The notes: generated by a model from the sequence alone, not told the origin. Positions 20,859 through 32,090 are shown, counted from the first letter of the stretch. The stretch is 64,000 bases of DNA from Marinicella algicola (GCF_028401385.1 NZ_JAQOMR010000001.1:1180501-1244500), one strand, 5' to 3'. A program made the numbers and translations.

Positions 20859-22027
20859 TTGCATTTGCAGAACGCGGACGAAACGAAAGCCTCCCTGACG
20901 GTTGAGCCCGGAGACGGCGGAGCGGCCATGACCCTTTTTCTTCAAGGGTATTGGACGGCGCGTTACGCGCGGCCGCTGAGTGGTGAAATCGAACAGCTTG
21001 GCGCTCGTCTCGGCGGGGCGCGTGGGACGGCGGTTGTTGACCTCTCTAGGTTGGAGCAGCTTGATACCGCTGGTGCCTGGATGATTCGCGAGGTTCAGGC
21101 AGAATGTCGGGCCGCCGGGCTTGAGACCGAGATTGCCGGGATGGACAGCCGTGTCTCGGATCTGATGGAAGCTATTCCCGAGACCCTGCCGGAGCCGGAG
21201 AAAGCAACGTCCAAGCCGGGGCGCAACCTGTTTGAGCTGGTTCTTGACCCGATGGGCAAATCGGCGGCTGCCGCCGGGCGCGATGTCTATCGCGGAGTGG
21301 GCTATTTCGGTGCACTGTTCCTCGGTCTGAAAGCACTTTTTCCAGGGGCGGCGGCGTCAACATGGCTGCAGTTACCGCCCAGCTTGATCATATGGGCGTG
21401 CGCGCGGTGCCGATCATCGCGCTGATGTCGTTCTTGGTCGGTGCCATTATCGCCCAGCAGGGCGCTTTTCAGCTCAGCTATTTTGGCGCGGAACTGTTCG
21501 TTGTCGACCTTGTCGGCATTCTGCAGCTGCGTGAGATCGGTGTGCTTTTGACCGCGATCATGATTGCCGGCCGTTCCGGTAGCGCGATCACTGCTGAAAT
21601 CGGGGCCATGCGTATGCGCGAGGAAATCGACGCGCTCAGGGTCATGGGGTTTGACCCGGTCTCTGTTTTGGTGTTTCCGCGGATGCTGGCGCTGCTGATT
21701 GCGCTGCCGCTTCTGACGATACTTGCCAATTTTGCTGCCCTTCTGGGCGCTGTGGTGGTTCTTGACGTCTATTCGGGCATCACTCTGGAAACCTTCATGC
21801 AACGCTTCCATGAGGCCGTCGATATAGCCGACGTGATCTCAGGTATGCTGAAGGCACCGGTGATGGCGCTGATCATCGCTATCATCGCCTCACTTGAGGG
21901 CATGAAGGTTGGCGGCAGCGCGGAATCGCTCGGTCAGAAGGTCACGGCCTCGGTCGTGAAATCGATTTTCGTGGTGATTCTGGCTGACGGCATTTTTGCC
22001 ATTTTCTACGCGGCGATAGATTATTGA
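20859..22027 (+). CDS. Mla-type ABC transporter permease (MlaE family, STAS N-terminus; frameshifted)
   Basis: Inner-membrane permease of a lipid transport system that moves phospholipids between the inner and outer membranes. Residues 30-110 form a STAS-like domain (VVDLSRLEQLDTAGAWMIRE), as is common in alphaproteobacterial MlaE proteins; the rest is the MlaE permease with IIALMSFLVGAIIAQQGAF, ELREIG-type LQLREIGVLLTAIMIAGR and SAITAEIGAMRMREEIDAL. Five T at 21337-21341 should be six, linking KALF to SRGGGVNMAAVTAQLDHM. Repaired length is about 389 residues. TTG 20859 is the start used here; TTG 20865 is possible. mlaF-like gene follows in 10 bp. Confidence 0.88.
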
Positions 22028-22037
22028 GGAATGAACG

Positions 22038-22850
22038 GTGAACGGTGGATCCGAAGACAGGATGGACGAGGGACGGGAGCGCATATTGAGCGTGCGCGGC
22101 CTGACCGTGGGCTTCGGCGGGCCGACCGTGCTTGAAAACCTCGATCTCGACGTTTATCGCGGAGAGATCCTCGGGTTTGTCGGCGGCTCCGGTACCGGTA
22201 AATCCGTATTGATGCGCACGGTTTTGAGGTTGAACGCGCGCCAGGCCGGCTCGATTTCGATCTTCGGCAGGGATTTCGACGGTCTGAGCTATGCCGACCG
22301 GCTGGCGGTTGATACCCGCGTCGGTGTGTTGTTTCAGCAGGGTGCTCTGTTTTCCGGTCTGACCGTGCTGGAAAACGTACAGGTGCCGATGCGGGAATAT
22401 CTCGATCTGCCGACGGCGATGATGGATGATCTCGCCCGGCTGAAGATCGAACTGGTGGGTCTCAGGCCTGAGGCTGCGGAGCGTTACCCTTCCGAGCTTT
22501 CTGGTGGTATGATCAAGCGTGCGGCGCTTGCGCGCGCTGGCGCTTGACCCTGATCTGGTGTTTCTCGATGAGCCGACGTCAGGCCTTGATCCGATCGGCG
22601 CGGCCGAGTTTGACGAGCTGATTGCGCGGTTGCGTGACACGCTTGGCCTTACGGTTTATATGGTGACCCATGACCTCGACAGCCTGCACGCCGTATGTGA
22701 CAGGATCGCGGTGCTTGGAAAGAAGAAGGTGCTGGTCGAGGAACACTCGACAAGATGCTCGCCTTCGAAGACCCTTGGGTCCAGAGTTATTTCAAGGGCA
22801 AGAGGGCCCGCGCTATCTTCGAAAACACGGCAGATGGCCAACAGCGTTGA
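22038..22850 (+). CDS. Mla-type ABC transporter ATP-binding protein (MlaF family; two frameshifts)
   Basis: ATPase of the lipid transport complex. Walker A is GGSGTGKSV, the signature LSGGMIKRAALARA and Walker B VFLDEPTSGLDPIGA, the last being typical of MlaF. After the signature, two bases are missing from the CG repeat around 22526-22536 (ALARALALDPDLVF when repaired); one G is missing at 22739-22742 (VEGTLDKMLAFEDPWVQSYF when repaired). The natural C-terminus then ends FENTADGQQR at 22850, ten bases before the MCE gene. Start GTG 22038; repaired length about 271 residues. Confidence 0.88.
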
Positions 22851-22859
22851 CGGGCAGGC

Positions 22860-24230
22860 ATGGAAACCAAAGCTAACTATACCATCGTCGGGTTTTTCGT
22901 TCTTCTGGTGCTGACCGCCGCGGGAGGCTTCGTCTTCTGGCTCCAGGAATACGGGCGCCAGGGGCCGATCGCCGAATTGATCGTGCGTATTCCGGGTTCG
23001 GCCAACGGGCTGAGCGTCGGTTCAGCCGTCAGGTTCAATGGCATTCAGGTCGGCTCGATCAAGCGTCTGGAAATCGATCCCAAGGATCCGCGCTTCACGA
23101 TCGCGCGCACCGAGGTCAAGGCGGATACACCGGTTCATGACAGCACCACGGCCAAGCTTGAGCTGCAGGGGCTGACTGGGACAGGTTATATCGAACTTGC
23201 TGCGAACGGCCAGCAGGGCCCGAATATCCTCCAGGAGGCGCTGGAAAAAGATCAAGCTGCCGAACTGACGGCGGATAAATCTAGCCTTTCCAACCTGCTG
23301 ACGACGGCCGACAGGATCATGAAACGTATCGATTCGACGGCAAGCGACGTGCAGAAACTTGTCGAGCAAATATCCCCGACACTGAATAAAACGGTCGACA
23401 ACGTTGAGACGTTCACCGGAGCGCTCGCTGACAATTCCGACGAGATCGGCACATTCCTCGAGACGGTTGGTAAGCTTTCGAAAACGGTCGACAGTCTGTC
23501 GAGCCGGCTGGAGACCACGGTGGGGTCTCTGGACAAGGTGATCAAGGCCATAAATCCCGATGAAGTGGCCAGCATCATCAACAATGCCAACACGATTACC
23601 GCCAATGTCGCCGTCGCTTCCAAAAACCTCGACGGCGTGATCGATCAGTTCGGCAAAGCGGTTGATAGCTATAGCGTCTTTGGCAAGCAGGCTCAGGACG
23701 TGTTCAAGAAGGTCGATGTGATTGTGTCGTCGATCGACCCCGAAAAGGTCGGTACATCAGTTGATGACCTCTCGGTTGTGATGGCCGATGCCAAGCAAGC
23801 TGTGGCTTCGATCCGCGACGTCGCCGACAGCATCAATGCCAAGACACAGAACATCGATACCGCCATCGATAATGTCAGTGAGCTGTCCGTCAAGCTTAAC
23901 CAGGCGTCGACGCGGGTCAACGATGTGCTGGCGAAGGTCGACAAACTGCTCGGTTCAGACAATATCGATTCACTTTCCGATCAGGCGCGCCAGACGTTGG
24001 CGGCGGTGAAGCAGGCGGCGGAAACGCTGAATGCGCGCATAGGCCCGATCACGGCCAACATCGAGAATTTTTCAGGCTCGGGGCTGCGGGATATCCGGGC
24101 GCTGGTGACAGACACGCGCAGGACCGTCGATACGCTCAACCGCACCATGAACTCGATCAGCAATGACCCGCAGCAGTTCATCTTCGGCTCTGACAACATG
24201 AAGACCTACGACGGCCGCAATCGCTACTGA
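22860..24230 (+). CDS. MlaD family (MCE domain) protein
   Basis: Periplasmic, inner-membrane anchored substrate-binding component of the Mla-type lipid transporter. METKANYTIVGFFVLLVLTA starts a single N-terminal transmembrane helix (8-28). The MCE domain occupies about 38-120 with RIPGSANGLSVGSAVRFNGI and TGTGYIEL. Residues 150-430 are a long Ser/Asp/Val-rich helical extension (repeated ISPTL, TVDNVET and similar heptads), which makes it much longer than E. coli MlaD but usual for rhizobial MCE proteins; such extensions can bridge part of the periplasm. Intact. Confidence 0.92.
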   Translation: METKANYTIVGFFVLLVLTAAGGFVFWLQEYGRQGPIAELIVRIPGSANGLSVGSAVRFNGIQVGSIKRLEIDPKDPRFTIARTEVKADTPVHDSTTAKLELQGLTGTGYIELAANGQQGPNILQEALEKDQAAELTADKSSLSNLLTTADRIMKRIDSTASDVQKLVEQISPTLNKTVDNVETFTGALADNSDEIGTFLETVGKLSKTVDSLSSRLETTVGSLDKVIKAINPDEVASIINNANTITANVAVASKNLDGVIDQFGKAVDSYSVFGKQAQDVFKKVDVIVSSIDPEKVGTSVDDLSVVMADAKQAVASIRDVADSINAKTQNIDTAIDNVSELSVKLNQASTRVNDVLAKVDKLLGSDNIDSLSDQARQTLAAVKQAAETLNARIGPITANIENFSGSGLRDIRALVTDTRRTVDTLNRTMNSISNDPQQFIFGSDNMKTYDGRNRY

Positions 24231-24342
24231 TATCTTCAGGGTTTTGATCCTCTACAGGGAAAAACCGGCGACCATGAACAATACGTGACCCTTCGGGAGA
24301 AAGTCACGACCAGACCTTTGCAATCCGGCTCTTTTGCCTTAG

Positions 24343-24359
24343 TTCAATTGAATTGAACG
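24343..24359. promoter_or_regulatory. Inverted repeat upstream of the lipoprotein gene
   Basis: GTTCAATT-G-AATTGAAC, perfect 8-bp arms around one base, 26 bp before the lipoprotein ATG and within the 154-bp gap after the MCE gene. The size and near-start position suggest an operator. No regulator can be assigned. Confidence 0.4.
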
Positions 24360-24384
24360 GATTAGCAGGTCCAGGAAGGACGGA

Positions 24385-25014
24385 ATGATGTTATTTTCCG
24401 CGACTGACAGAGCCAGCGCCCTTGCGGGGCCTTTTGTCGGACTGGGTCTTGTCGTGGCAGCTCTCAGCGGCTGCGCTCTGAGGCCGCCGAGTGATACCTT
24501 TGATCTGACGGCGCAGGCTTCTACGCAGGTTTCAACGAACCGCGCGCGCACGGCGCGGCTTCAGCTGCTGGTGCCACCGCCATCGGCCATTCAGGTGCTT
24601 GATAATCGCGGCATCGTCGTCAGGCTTTCGGGATCAGAGCTTCGCTATCTCGCCAGTGCCCAGTGGAGCGATCTTCTGCCGGCTGTCGTGCAGGCGCGTC
24701 TTGTCGCGGGACTGGAGAATACCGGTCTCTTCGGCGGCGTCGGCATGCCCGGGCAAGGCCTTGCCATCGATTATCAGGTGGTGGTCGAGATCCGCGAGTT
24801 CGCGATCAAGGCTTCAGGACCGGGGACGGCGGATGTGGTGCTCTCCGTCAAGCTGCTTGATGACCGGACGGGTGTCGTCAGGGATCAGCGGCTGTTTTCA
24901 AGCAGCGTTGGCGTAAATGCCTCTGCTTCAAGCGGTGTCCTTGTCGCCGCTCTCGATAATGCTTTTTCCCAGGTTCAGGCCGAGATTGTCAGCTGGATCG
25001 CCGAGACGCTGTGA
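24385..25014 (+). CDS. ABC-type transport auxiliary lipoprotein (PqiC/YmbA-like)
   Basis: A 209-residue lipoprotein with lipobox LSGC and lipidated Cys 30, followed by the ABC-transport auxiliary domain (LRYLASAQWSDLLPAVVQAR, then AIDYQVVVEIREFAI). Proteins of this type pair with MCE systems at the outer membrane. Position behind the permease, ATPase and MCE genes makes it the fourth component of this lipid transport system, possibly with its own control given the 154-bp gap and inverted repeat. Intact; a bidirectional terminator follows. Confidence 0.88.
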   Translation: MMLFSATDRASALAGPFVGLGLVVAALSGCALRPPSDTFDLTAQASTQVSTNRARTARLQLLVPPPSAIQVLDNRGIVVRLSGSELRYLASAQWSDLLPAVVQARLVAGLENTGLFGGVGMPGQGLAIDYQVVVEIREFAIKASGPGTADVVLSVKLLDDRTGVVRDQRLFSSSVGVNASASSGVLVAALDNAFSQVQAEIVSWIAETL

Positions 25015-25091
25015 TCGCTGCTGCATTCGCGTTCCGCGCTCGAATGCTGAAGGCCTGGTAAGGCGGCCAATCTGGTTAACATGAAACATCA

Positions 25092-25121
25092 AAAAGGGCG
25101 GCCTCTCTGAGCCGCCCTTTT
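25092..25121. terminator. Bidirectional terminator between lipoprotein gene and GPR gene
   Basis: Perfect 11-bp stem AAAAGGGCGGC / GCCGCCCTTTT with an eight-base loop between convergent genes. Confidence 0.9.
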
Positions 25122-25146
25122 CATGTCCGTATGCCTGCCGGCGTTG

Positions 25147-28100
25147 TTATTTTAGACGGCCGGCTGCGTGTGCGAGCATGGTGTAGACCTTACCGGTATC
25201 AGACGTCAGGTAGGACTGAACGGCTGCCCGGTCGCGGTTCTTGCGCATCACATCGGAGAGAAGCTTCTCGAAGTCGCCGATATAGCGGTCGACGGAGGTG
25301 CGGAACTCCCGATCACCATCGTATTTCGCCTTGATTTCGTCGAAGGTGCGCTGTCCCTTCAGCGTATAGAGCCGGCGCGTGAATACATCGCGCTCGCCCT
25401 GCTGGTAGCGGTGCCAGAGCTCGACAGAGGCGTCGTGGTCGATCGCCCGGGCGATGTCGACCGAAAGCGAGTTGAGCGAGTCGACCACCTGGTTGGGCTT
25501 GCGGTCGCTGGCTGTTACCTGGCTCGTGCGGCTTCCGCCTTTAGGTTGGTCCCGCTGGCCGGCTTCTTCACGCGCTGCGGCACGCAGGAGGTCGCTGATC
25601 CACCCTTCGCCACCGGGCGCGCTGCCAGCTGTTGTCCGGGTGACCGCCTGCTGGCGGGGTTCACGCGGCATAGTCGACCGAAGGTCGGGTGTCGCCATAC
25701 CCAGCGAACCGGCCGGCGGGCTCGCAAGGGGCCGCTCCTTCGGTTCTTCCGTTTTTGCCGCCGTGCTGCGTGGCGTCTGCGGTGCGGAAATCTGCGAGCG
25801 CGAGGTGGATATCATGGACGAGATGTCCTGGAGGGCGCGGATCTGGTCTTCCACGGCCTTGCGCATGGCCTGCGCGCTTTCGCGTGCCTCTTCTGGCATG
25901 TCGTGGATACCGCGCTTGACTGCTTCGCGGGTTTGGTCGAGTTCGGTCCGGATTTCCGCAGAAATCCGCTCGATTTCCTGCGTCGCCCCAGAGAAACGCT
26001 TGGCGGCGTCTTCCACAGTGCCGCGCATGGTTTCAGCGACGTTTTCGGACATGGTCTGCGCTTCGCGGCCGGTCTTATCCATCGAAGCGGCAACGGCTGC
26101 GGCAACGGCCTTCAGCCCCTTGTCGATTTCCTGCGAGCGCTCGGCCAGGCCGTCGGAGAGGAGACCAAGCGCTTGCTGCCGTTCGGAAAGCGTGTTCGCA
26201 AGGTTTGATTGCGCAGACTCGATCAGGTTGGAGGCCCGGTCAAGCACGCTGGCATGGCTTTCGATCTGGGAAACCAGCCCATGGACGGTTTCCAGAGCGG
26301 TCGCGGCGCTGTCGTCGAGCGCATCGACCTTGCTGCCGAGCAGCTTGCTCGAATCTGCAAGCGACGCGGAAGAGCGTTGTGCCGTTTCGTTGATACGGTT
26401 CGCAGTTGTATTGAGCTGCTCGTCGGCTGAGGACAGGCGGGCTGCCGCCTGGTCGACGACACTGGCAAGCATCTGATGGCTCTGGCTCAGATGGGTGACC
26501 AGCGCTTCCACATTGCCGGCAAGGGCGTTTCCATCATGACGCAGCTGTTCGCTGCTTTCCTCGGAAGCCTTGCGGATCTCGCTCGGCGGCGAGGCGGCCT
26601 GTTTCGCCGTAGCTATCGATGAGCGGACGTGCCTTTTCGTCGATCAGGGAACTCAGTTCGGTCGTATGGCCCGCCAGCATCGAGTTCATGTCGCGGGCGC
26701 GCTCGTCAAGAGCGGTTCCCACGGCCTCGCTGCGTGCTGTCAGCACCTTGTCGACCGTACCGAGAGTTTCCTCAAGTGCTGCCATTTGGGCACCGAGGCT
26801 TTCCCGCAGAGACTGCGCCCGTTCGGTCATCGAGCGTTCGGAACTCTCCAACTGTTGGGCAAGCATGTCGGAGCTTCCGGCAATACCGCTGTTCAGGCGT
26901 TCTCCGCGTTCGGCGAGAAGGCGTTCGGCATCACCCATGGTCCGCCGGATGGTTTCGATCTGGTTGTCGATCCGATCGCTGGTCGCCGAGATGATTTCGG
27001 AAATGCGTGTGCTGTTTTCAGAAGCGTATTCACCCGCAGCGGCAGCCTGATTGGCAAGCTCCGCTTGCATTTCTCGGGCCCGTTCGAAAATGGCATGGGC
27101 TGAGGTTTCCATGCCCTGGCGAGCGCCGTTGACCGCATCGGAGATCCGATCGGTAAAACTCTGGCTTGCTGTTTCAAGCTTCATGCGGGCGTCTTCCGCA
27201 TCGCGGCTCATATCTGCCGAGGTTTCGGAAACTGTATCCCTGATGCGACCGGCAAGCTCCGCAACCCGACGATCCATTGTCTCGTTGATATTGCCGAGCC
27301 CGGTGTCGAGCGCGCTTTCAAGATTGGTGAAGCGCGTGTCGATGTGATTCTGGCCGTGTTCCAGGGTTGCCGCAATCGCGCTGCGGCGCGCGTCGAGTGT
27401 CTGGTTGAGCCTGTCGGTAGCGGCTGTGCTGGTGGCTTCGATCATGCGGGATTTTTCATCCAGCATGCCACCGATGCGCTCGTCCATCTGTGTTGCAGCC
27501 ATCACGAAAGCATTCTCATGGGTCAGCAGCGTATCACTCAGCCGCTCCGAGGCGGCGGCACTTGCAGCCTCGATCATCTGGGACTTTTCATCCAGCATGC
27601 CACCGATGCGCTCGTCCATCTGTGTTGCGGCCATCACGAAAGCATTCTCATGGGTCAGCAGCGTCTCGTTCAGCCGTTCCGAGGCGGCGGCACTTGCAGC
27701 CTCGATCATCTGGGACTTTTCATCCAGCATGCCACCGATGCGCTCGTCCATCTGTGTTGCAGCCATCACGAAAGCGTTCTCATGGGTCAGCAGCGTCTCG
27801 TTCAGCCGTTCCGAGGCGGCGGCACTTGCAGCCTCGATCATCTGGGACTTTTCACCCAGCATGCCACCGATGCGCTCATCCATCTGTGTTGCGGTCAGCG
27901 CGAAAGCATTCTCATGGGTCAGCAGCGTATCACTCAGCCGTTCCGAGGCGGCGGCACTTGCAGCCTCGATCATCTGGGACTTTTCATCCAGCATGCCACC
28001 GATGCGTTCATCAAGCTTGTTCCCGGCCATCACGAAGGCATTTTCACGGGTCAACAGGGTTTCGTTCAGCCGGTCGAAAACGACACTGCCGCTCTCTTCA

Positions 28101-31100
28101 AACCGTCTGGTGTTCTGCTCCATGGTTTCAGAAATGCGGTCGTGGACCGCTTTGCCTGAAGCGGCAAGGCGCTCGGCTGCCTCATCGGTTGCGTGCTCAA
28201 AAGCGGCGCTGCGTTCGGAAAGGGTTTTCTCAAGCTGCGTTTGCGTCGTCTCTCCGGTTTCGGCAAGCCGTTCAATGTGATGGGAAAGCGAAGAGGTAAG
28301 ACGGCTTTCGACAGCCCCACCGGTGGTTTCAATAGTCGTTGCGTGATCGTTGAGCGCCTTGTTCAGACGGCGGCCAGTGTCTTCAGCCAGTCCCTCGATC
28401 CGCAGCGCGCCTTTCTCGACAGCCTCTCCGTGACGCTCGAGGCTTTCGCCGAGCGCGCCGAAGGATGTTTCGACCCGCTCGGTCATGGTCTTTGCCGACT
28501 CGCTGATGAGGCCTGCGGCAGTGGAGACTTTACCGGCGATCGCGCCAGCTGAATCACGCAGACGCCCTTCAAGTGCCATGCCGGCTTTGTCGATCGTGTC
28601 GCGCAGGGCCGATTCGCGGCCCTCCAGCGACATTTCGAGCATGCTGCTTGACGCGGCGATGGTTGCCGAAATGCTGGTGGTCTCTTCCGTCAGAATGCCG
28701 GAGATGTTCGTGCTGGCCTGGCTCAGCTTTTCCTCGAGCGCACCGGTTCCTTCGCGTAGCGCGTCTTCGAGGTGGCTTTGTCCCTGCTGATAGGCGTTGC
28801 GAATGCGTTCCTCACGCGCTGCGAACGTGCGGGAAACCTGGTCGTCGATATCGGATATCCGTTTATCGAGCGTTGTGGTCTGCTCAACGACCGTTTCGTG
28901 AAGCCGGGCGGCAACCTGCTCATAGGAGCCGGTAAGCCGTGTCTGGCTATCCGAAAGCGTTTCGTTGAGGCGGGCCGTGGTGGAATCGAGCGTCTGGGCG
29001 ATGCTGTCTTCGCTGGTCGAAAGCGTCGTCGCGAGCGCGATGGAATGATCGTTCAGGCGGTCTTCGAGGCGCTGCTGAGCGTTGTCGAGTGTCGCTCCCA
29101 CGCGCACACCTGCCTGGCCGACGGTTTCTCCGAGCCTTTGCTCATGCTGATCAAGGGTCTGCTCGAGAGACGACTGGGCCGACGACAGTGTATGCGACAG
29201 CTGGCCCGCCTTTTCTTCAAGTTGGGCCTCAAGGTGTTCGGTGGCGCCGGAAAGGGCCGAGGTGATATTTGCTTCGCCGCTGCCGAGCCTATCCGTGAAC
29301 TGTGTCAGCTCCCTGTCGAAATGGCCGGTCGCGTCGGAAATGGCCTGACCAAGCCGGTCCTGGCCGCTGCGCAGTGTTCCCTCAAGTTTGGTTGAGCTGG
29401 ATTCGATGGTCTGCCCGAAAGTTTCCTCGGCTGCCGAAAGTGTGGCGGCAAGCATGAGGGACTGCTCATTCATCTGTTCGCCGAGCCGCTCCGAAGCAGC
29501 CGAGATTGCGGCGGTGATGCCGGTCTCGCCGTCGCCGACGCGTTCGTTGAACCGGCCGAGCTGCAGGTCGATTCGCTCTGATGCCTCCGATAGCGATCCG
29601 TCGAGGCGCTCGGCGCCTTCTCGCATTTTGCTCTCGACAAGTGCTGCATGCGAACCGAGTGACAGCGCGAAGGTTTCCTCGCTTGTGGAAAGCGTCGTCG
29701 CCAGCATGATTGCCTGATCGTTCATGCGATCGCCAAGACGGTCTCCGGCCTCCGAGAGCGTCGTTCCGATATTGGCTTCACCATCGGTGATCTGCCGGTT
29801 GAAGCGTGCGAGCTTGTCGTCCAGGCGGGTTGATGCCTCGCCGAAGACCTGTTCAAGCCGACCATGTTCCCGGTCGAATGTGTCGCCGATCTCCTCGGAG
29901 CGGGCCTTGATTGACAGGTCTAGCGTTTCGGTGCTCGCCGAAAGGACGGTCGCCAATGAAAGCGTGTGTTCGGTCATCCGGTCCTGAAGGCGATCCGATG
30001 CTGCCGACAGAAGCGAATCAATACTGGACTCACCTTCGCTGAAGGTCTGGTTGAAGCGGCCCAGCGTGTTATCGATGCGGCTTTCGAGTGTGTTGCCGCT
30101 GCCTTCGAGGGCGCTGGTAAAGCCGTCGAGCCTGCCGTCGATATCGGTGCTGAGGCGCGAAAGGGTTGCCTCCAGACGCTGATCCACATATTCGCGGCGT
30201 TCTTCCACTTGGCGGCTGATTTCCGCTTCGGTTTCGCTGATCTTCTGGTTGAAGCTGGCCTGTGTCTCGCTCAGCGTTGTCGAAAGTCCGCCGACGACGC
30301 GTTCAAGCGCGGCATTCATGGACCCTTCGCTGGTTTCTGCAACTTCGCGCAACGCTTCGGTGCGTTTTGCGAGCATTTCGTCGAGCGCGCTTCCGCTTGT
30401 TTCTAGAGCAGAAGTCAGATGCTCGGTTTCCTGGTTAAGCGCAGTTGCGCTGGCGTGGAAATCGGAGATCAGCGTGCGTCCGCGTTCGTCAAAACGCGTG
30501 CCGAGGTCGTCAAAGCGCTTGTCGAACAGTTCGGAGAGCGCACCATAGCTGCGGTCGAATTCACTTCTCAGGGCGCTTGAACGATCTTCGAGAAGGTCGC
30601 CGATGCTTGAAACGGCCCTGGAGGTGTTTTCGTCGATCATGGCTGCGCGGGTTTCCAGCATCTCTGCCACACCGTCGCCGGCCGTGCTCACCTTGCGGGT
30701 GAGTTCTTCCATCACAGTTGTGATCTCGTTTCTGAGTTGATCATTGCTGCCCAGAATCGATGTCTTGAGCCGCTCGGCGTGAGTGACCACGGCTTCGCGC
30801 TCGGCGGAAAGCTCCTGCACAAGATTTCGCACGCGCATCTCGTTGTCAGCGTAGCTGCGCTCGAGCGCATTGACTTCAGAGTGAACGATGTTTTCGAGCT
30901 CGGAAGCGCGGGCGATGGTGCGCTCGATACCCTCGTTCATGGCATAGACTTCGCGACGGACGGCCTGGCTGACACTGCGGACCTGCTGGGCAGCGTTTTC
31001 GTCCGGATCTGAAAGCCGCAGTGCGACCTCAGCCATCGAGCGGGCGGCCTCCTGCATGTCGCGGGCGCGCGCCAGCATGATATTGTAGGCATAGAACACG

Positions 31101-31540
31101 AAGATCGGTGCAACGGTGAGGGCTGCTGCAAGGCCGATCCCGTCGATACTCAATATATCGGCGAACGAGGTTGCGTTGAAGATCTGGCTGCCGAACGCTA
31201 CCAGCGAACCGGCTATGCCAACACTGAGCCAGCCAGCCGACATGATTGTGGAATTCCGCAGCGCCTTGACTGTCGAACGACGTTCAAAAGCGCGCAGCAC
31301 ACGTTGCGATGACAGGAAGCCGGGATCGTTGGCGGGTCGGAAGGCAGGTGATTTGGGCCTCGGAGCATTGGACTGACTGCTCTGCGGGCGGGCCGGTTCC
31401 TGACCCTCTGCTTCAGTATCCCTGGCCTCCGATGTTGCACCGGCATTCGAATCATTGTCCAACGTGTCCGGAGACAGCGCATTTTCAAGAGCATTGAGTG
31501 CCTGATCATCGAGCGAAGAGCCGCCAGATTGTTTCGCCAT
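25147..31540 (-). CDS. Giant coiled-coil growth pole ring protein, GPR/RgsE homologue (frameshifted)
   Basis: A protein of about 2,130 residues, close to the roughly 2,100 of Agrobacterium GPR, which forms a ring at the growing pole and is needed for polar growth; RgsE is the Sinorhizobium counterpart. Start ATG 31540 gives MAKQSGGSSLDDQALNALEN. Residues 1-95 are polar and Pro-rich; two membrane helices lie near 100-120 and 135-156; the rest is nearly continuous apolipoprotein-like coiled coil rich in ERL, TLS and LDE motifs, with a 44-residue tandem repeat near 1157-1376. The last 100 residues form a compact domain ending in LTSDTGKVYTMLAHAAGRLK. One break near 26577-26590 separates the C-terminal 450 residues. 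Family assignment rests on architecture and size. It lies alone on the minus strand. Confidence 0.82.
27413..28072 (-). repeat. Five tandem 132-bp repeats inside the GPR-like gene
   Basis: Five head-to-tail copies of a 132-bp unit encode a 44-residue block that begins RLNETLLTHENAFVMAATQM and ends IEAASAAASE. The three inner copies are nearly identical at DNA level; the outermost copies diverge (TREN and AGNKL in the first, SRMIEATSTAATD in the last). The period keeps frame and is a whole number of heptad-like turns short, so copy-number change would lengthen the coiled coil without breaking it. Confidence 0.92.
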
Positions 31541-32090
31541 GGATACGCCTCGTGACACAAGGACCTTACCTTTGCGTCCGCGACATGCGAGACCCGCAAA
31601 GGAAGACCTGAAAACTCTTTCAGCCGCAAACCGGTCACTCCCCGAAGGGACATTCCGCAGTTTCCGGCACACATGTGAAATAGTGTCGAAATGCCTTTCT
31701 CACAGTGCCTCTCGCTTTGAAGAACAGCAGCAAAAGACGAGCAAATGTCTTCTATTTCAAGGGATTACCCCGTTTCCAATCGCATATTCGCAAAGGCCGC
31801 ACAACATTATCCGCGTCTGCAGCCTGGCAGCTGTGGATGAAGATCTGGACATAAGCAGCGATATGAACACCAAAAAGCGATCAAATTCCGTCATTTAGCA
31901 AATATTAACCATAATGCGCCTTTTCTGAGGCCGCTTCAAAGACAAGTGCTTTTTCGAGCCTCTGGTTTTCATGCGATCCGCTGATAGCCACCCGGATATC
32001 GGACGTAAATATTGACTGTCCGACCGTTATGGAGGAAGAACTGGCAAATCCCAACGCCTTTGCAGCATCCCAAACACTAAGGTCCAGGAA
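31541..32090. other. Divergent intergenic region between the GPR gene and ferredoxin
   Basis: A 550-bp region of lower GC than its surroundings. No convincing gene is present. It should hold both promoters; the only motif I can name is the CtrA-like site at 31894-31912. Confidence 0.55.
31894..31912 (+). promoter_or_regulatory. Possible CtrA site, one mismatch
   Basis: TTTA GCAAATA TTAACCAT: one mismatch in the first half of TTAA-N7-TTAA, with the second half matching the extended TTAACCAT form. It lies 178 bp before the ferredoxin start and about 355 bp before the GPR start. Confidence 0.3.

Noticed and set aside
25147..26511. Separate 454-residue gene downstream of the giant ORF
   Set aside because: It lacks a ribosome binding site and continues the same coiled coil; shifting one base near 26580 joins it to the GPR frame.
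27413..28072. Regular repeats as a CRISPR array
   Set aside because: The repeats are contiguous 132-bp coding units without spacers, in frame within a coiled-coil gene.
27344..28299. Three overlapping plus-strand ORFs of about 270-290 codons
   Set aside because: They lie opposite the GPR gene and exist only because a 132-bp in-frame repeat without stops is open in several frames. Their proteins are low-complexity repeats with no start signals.
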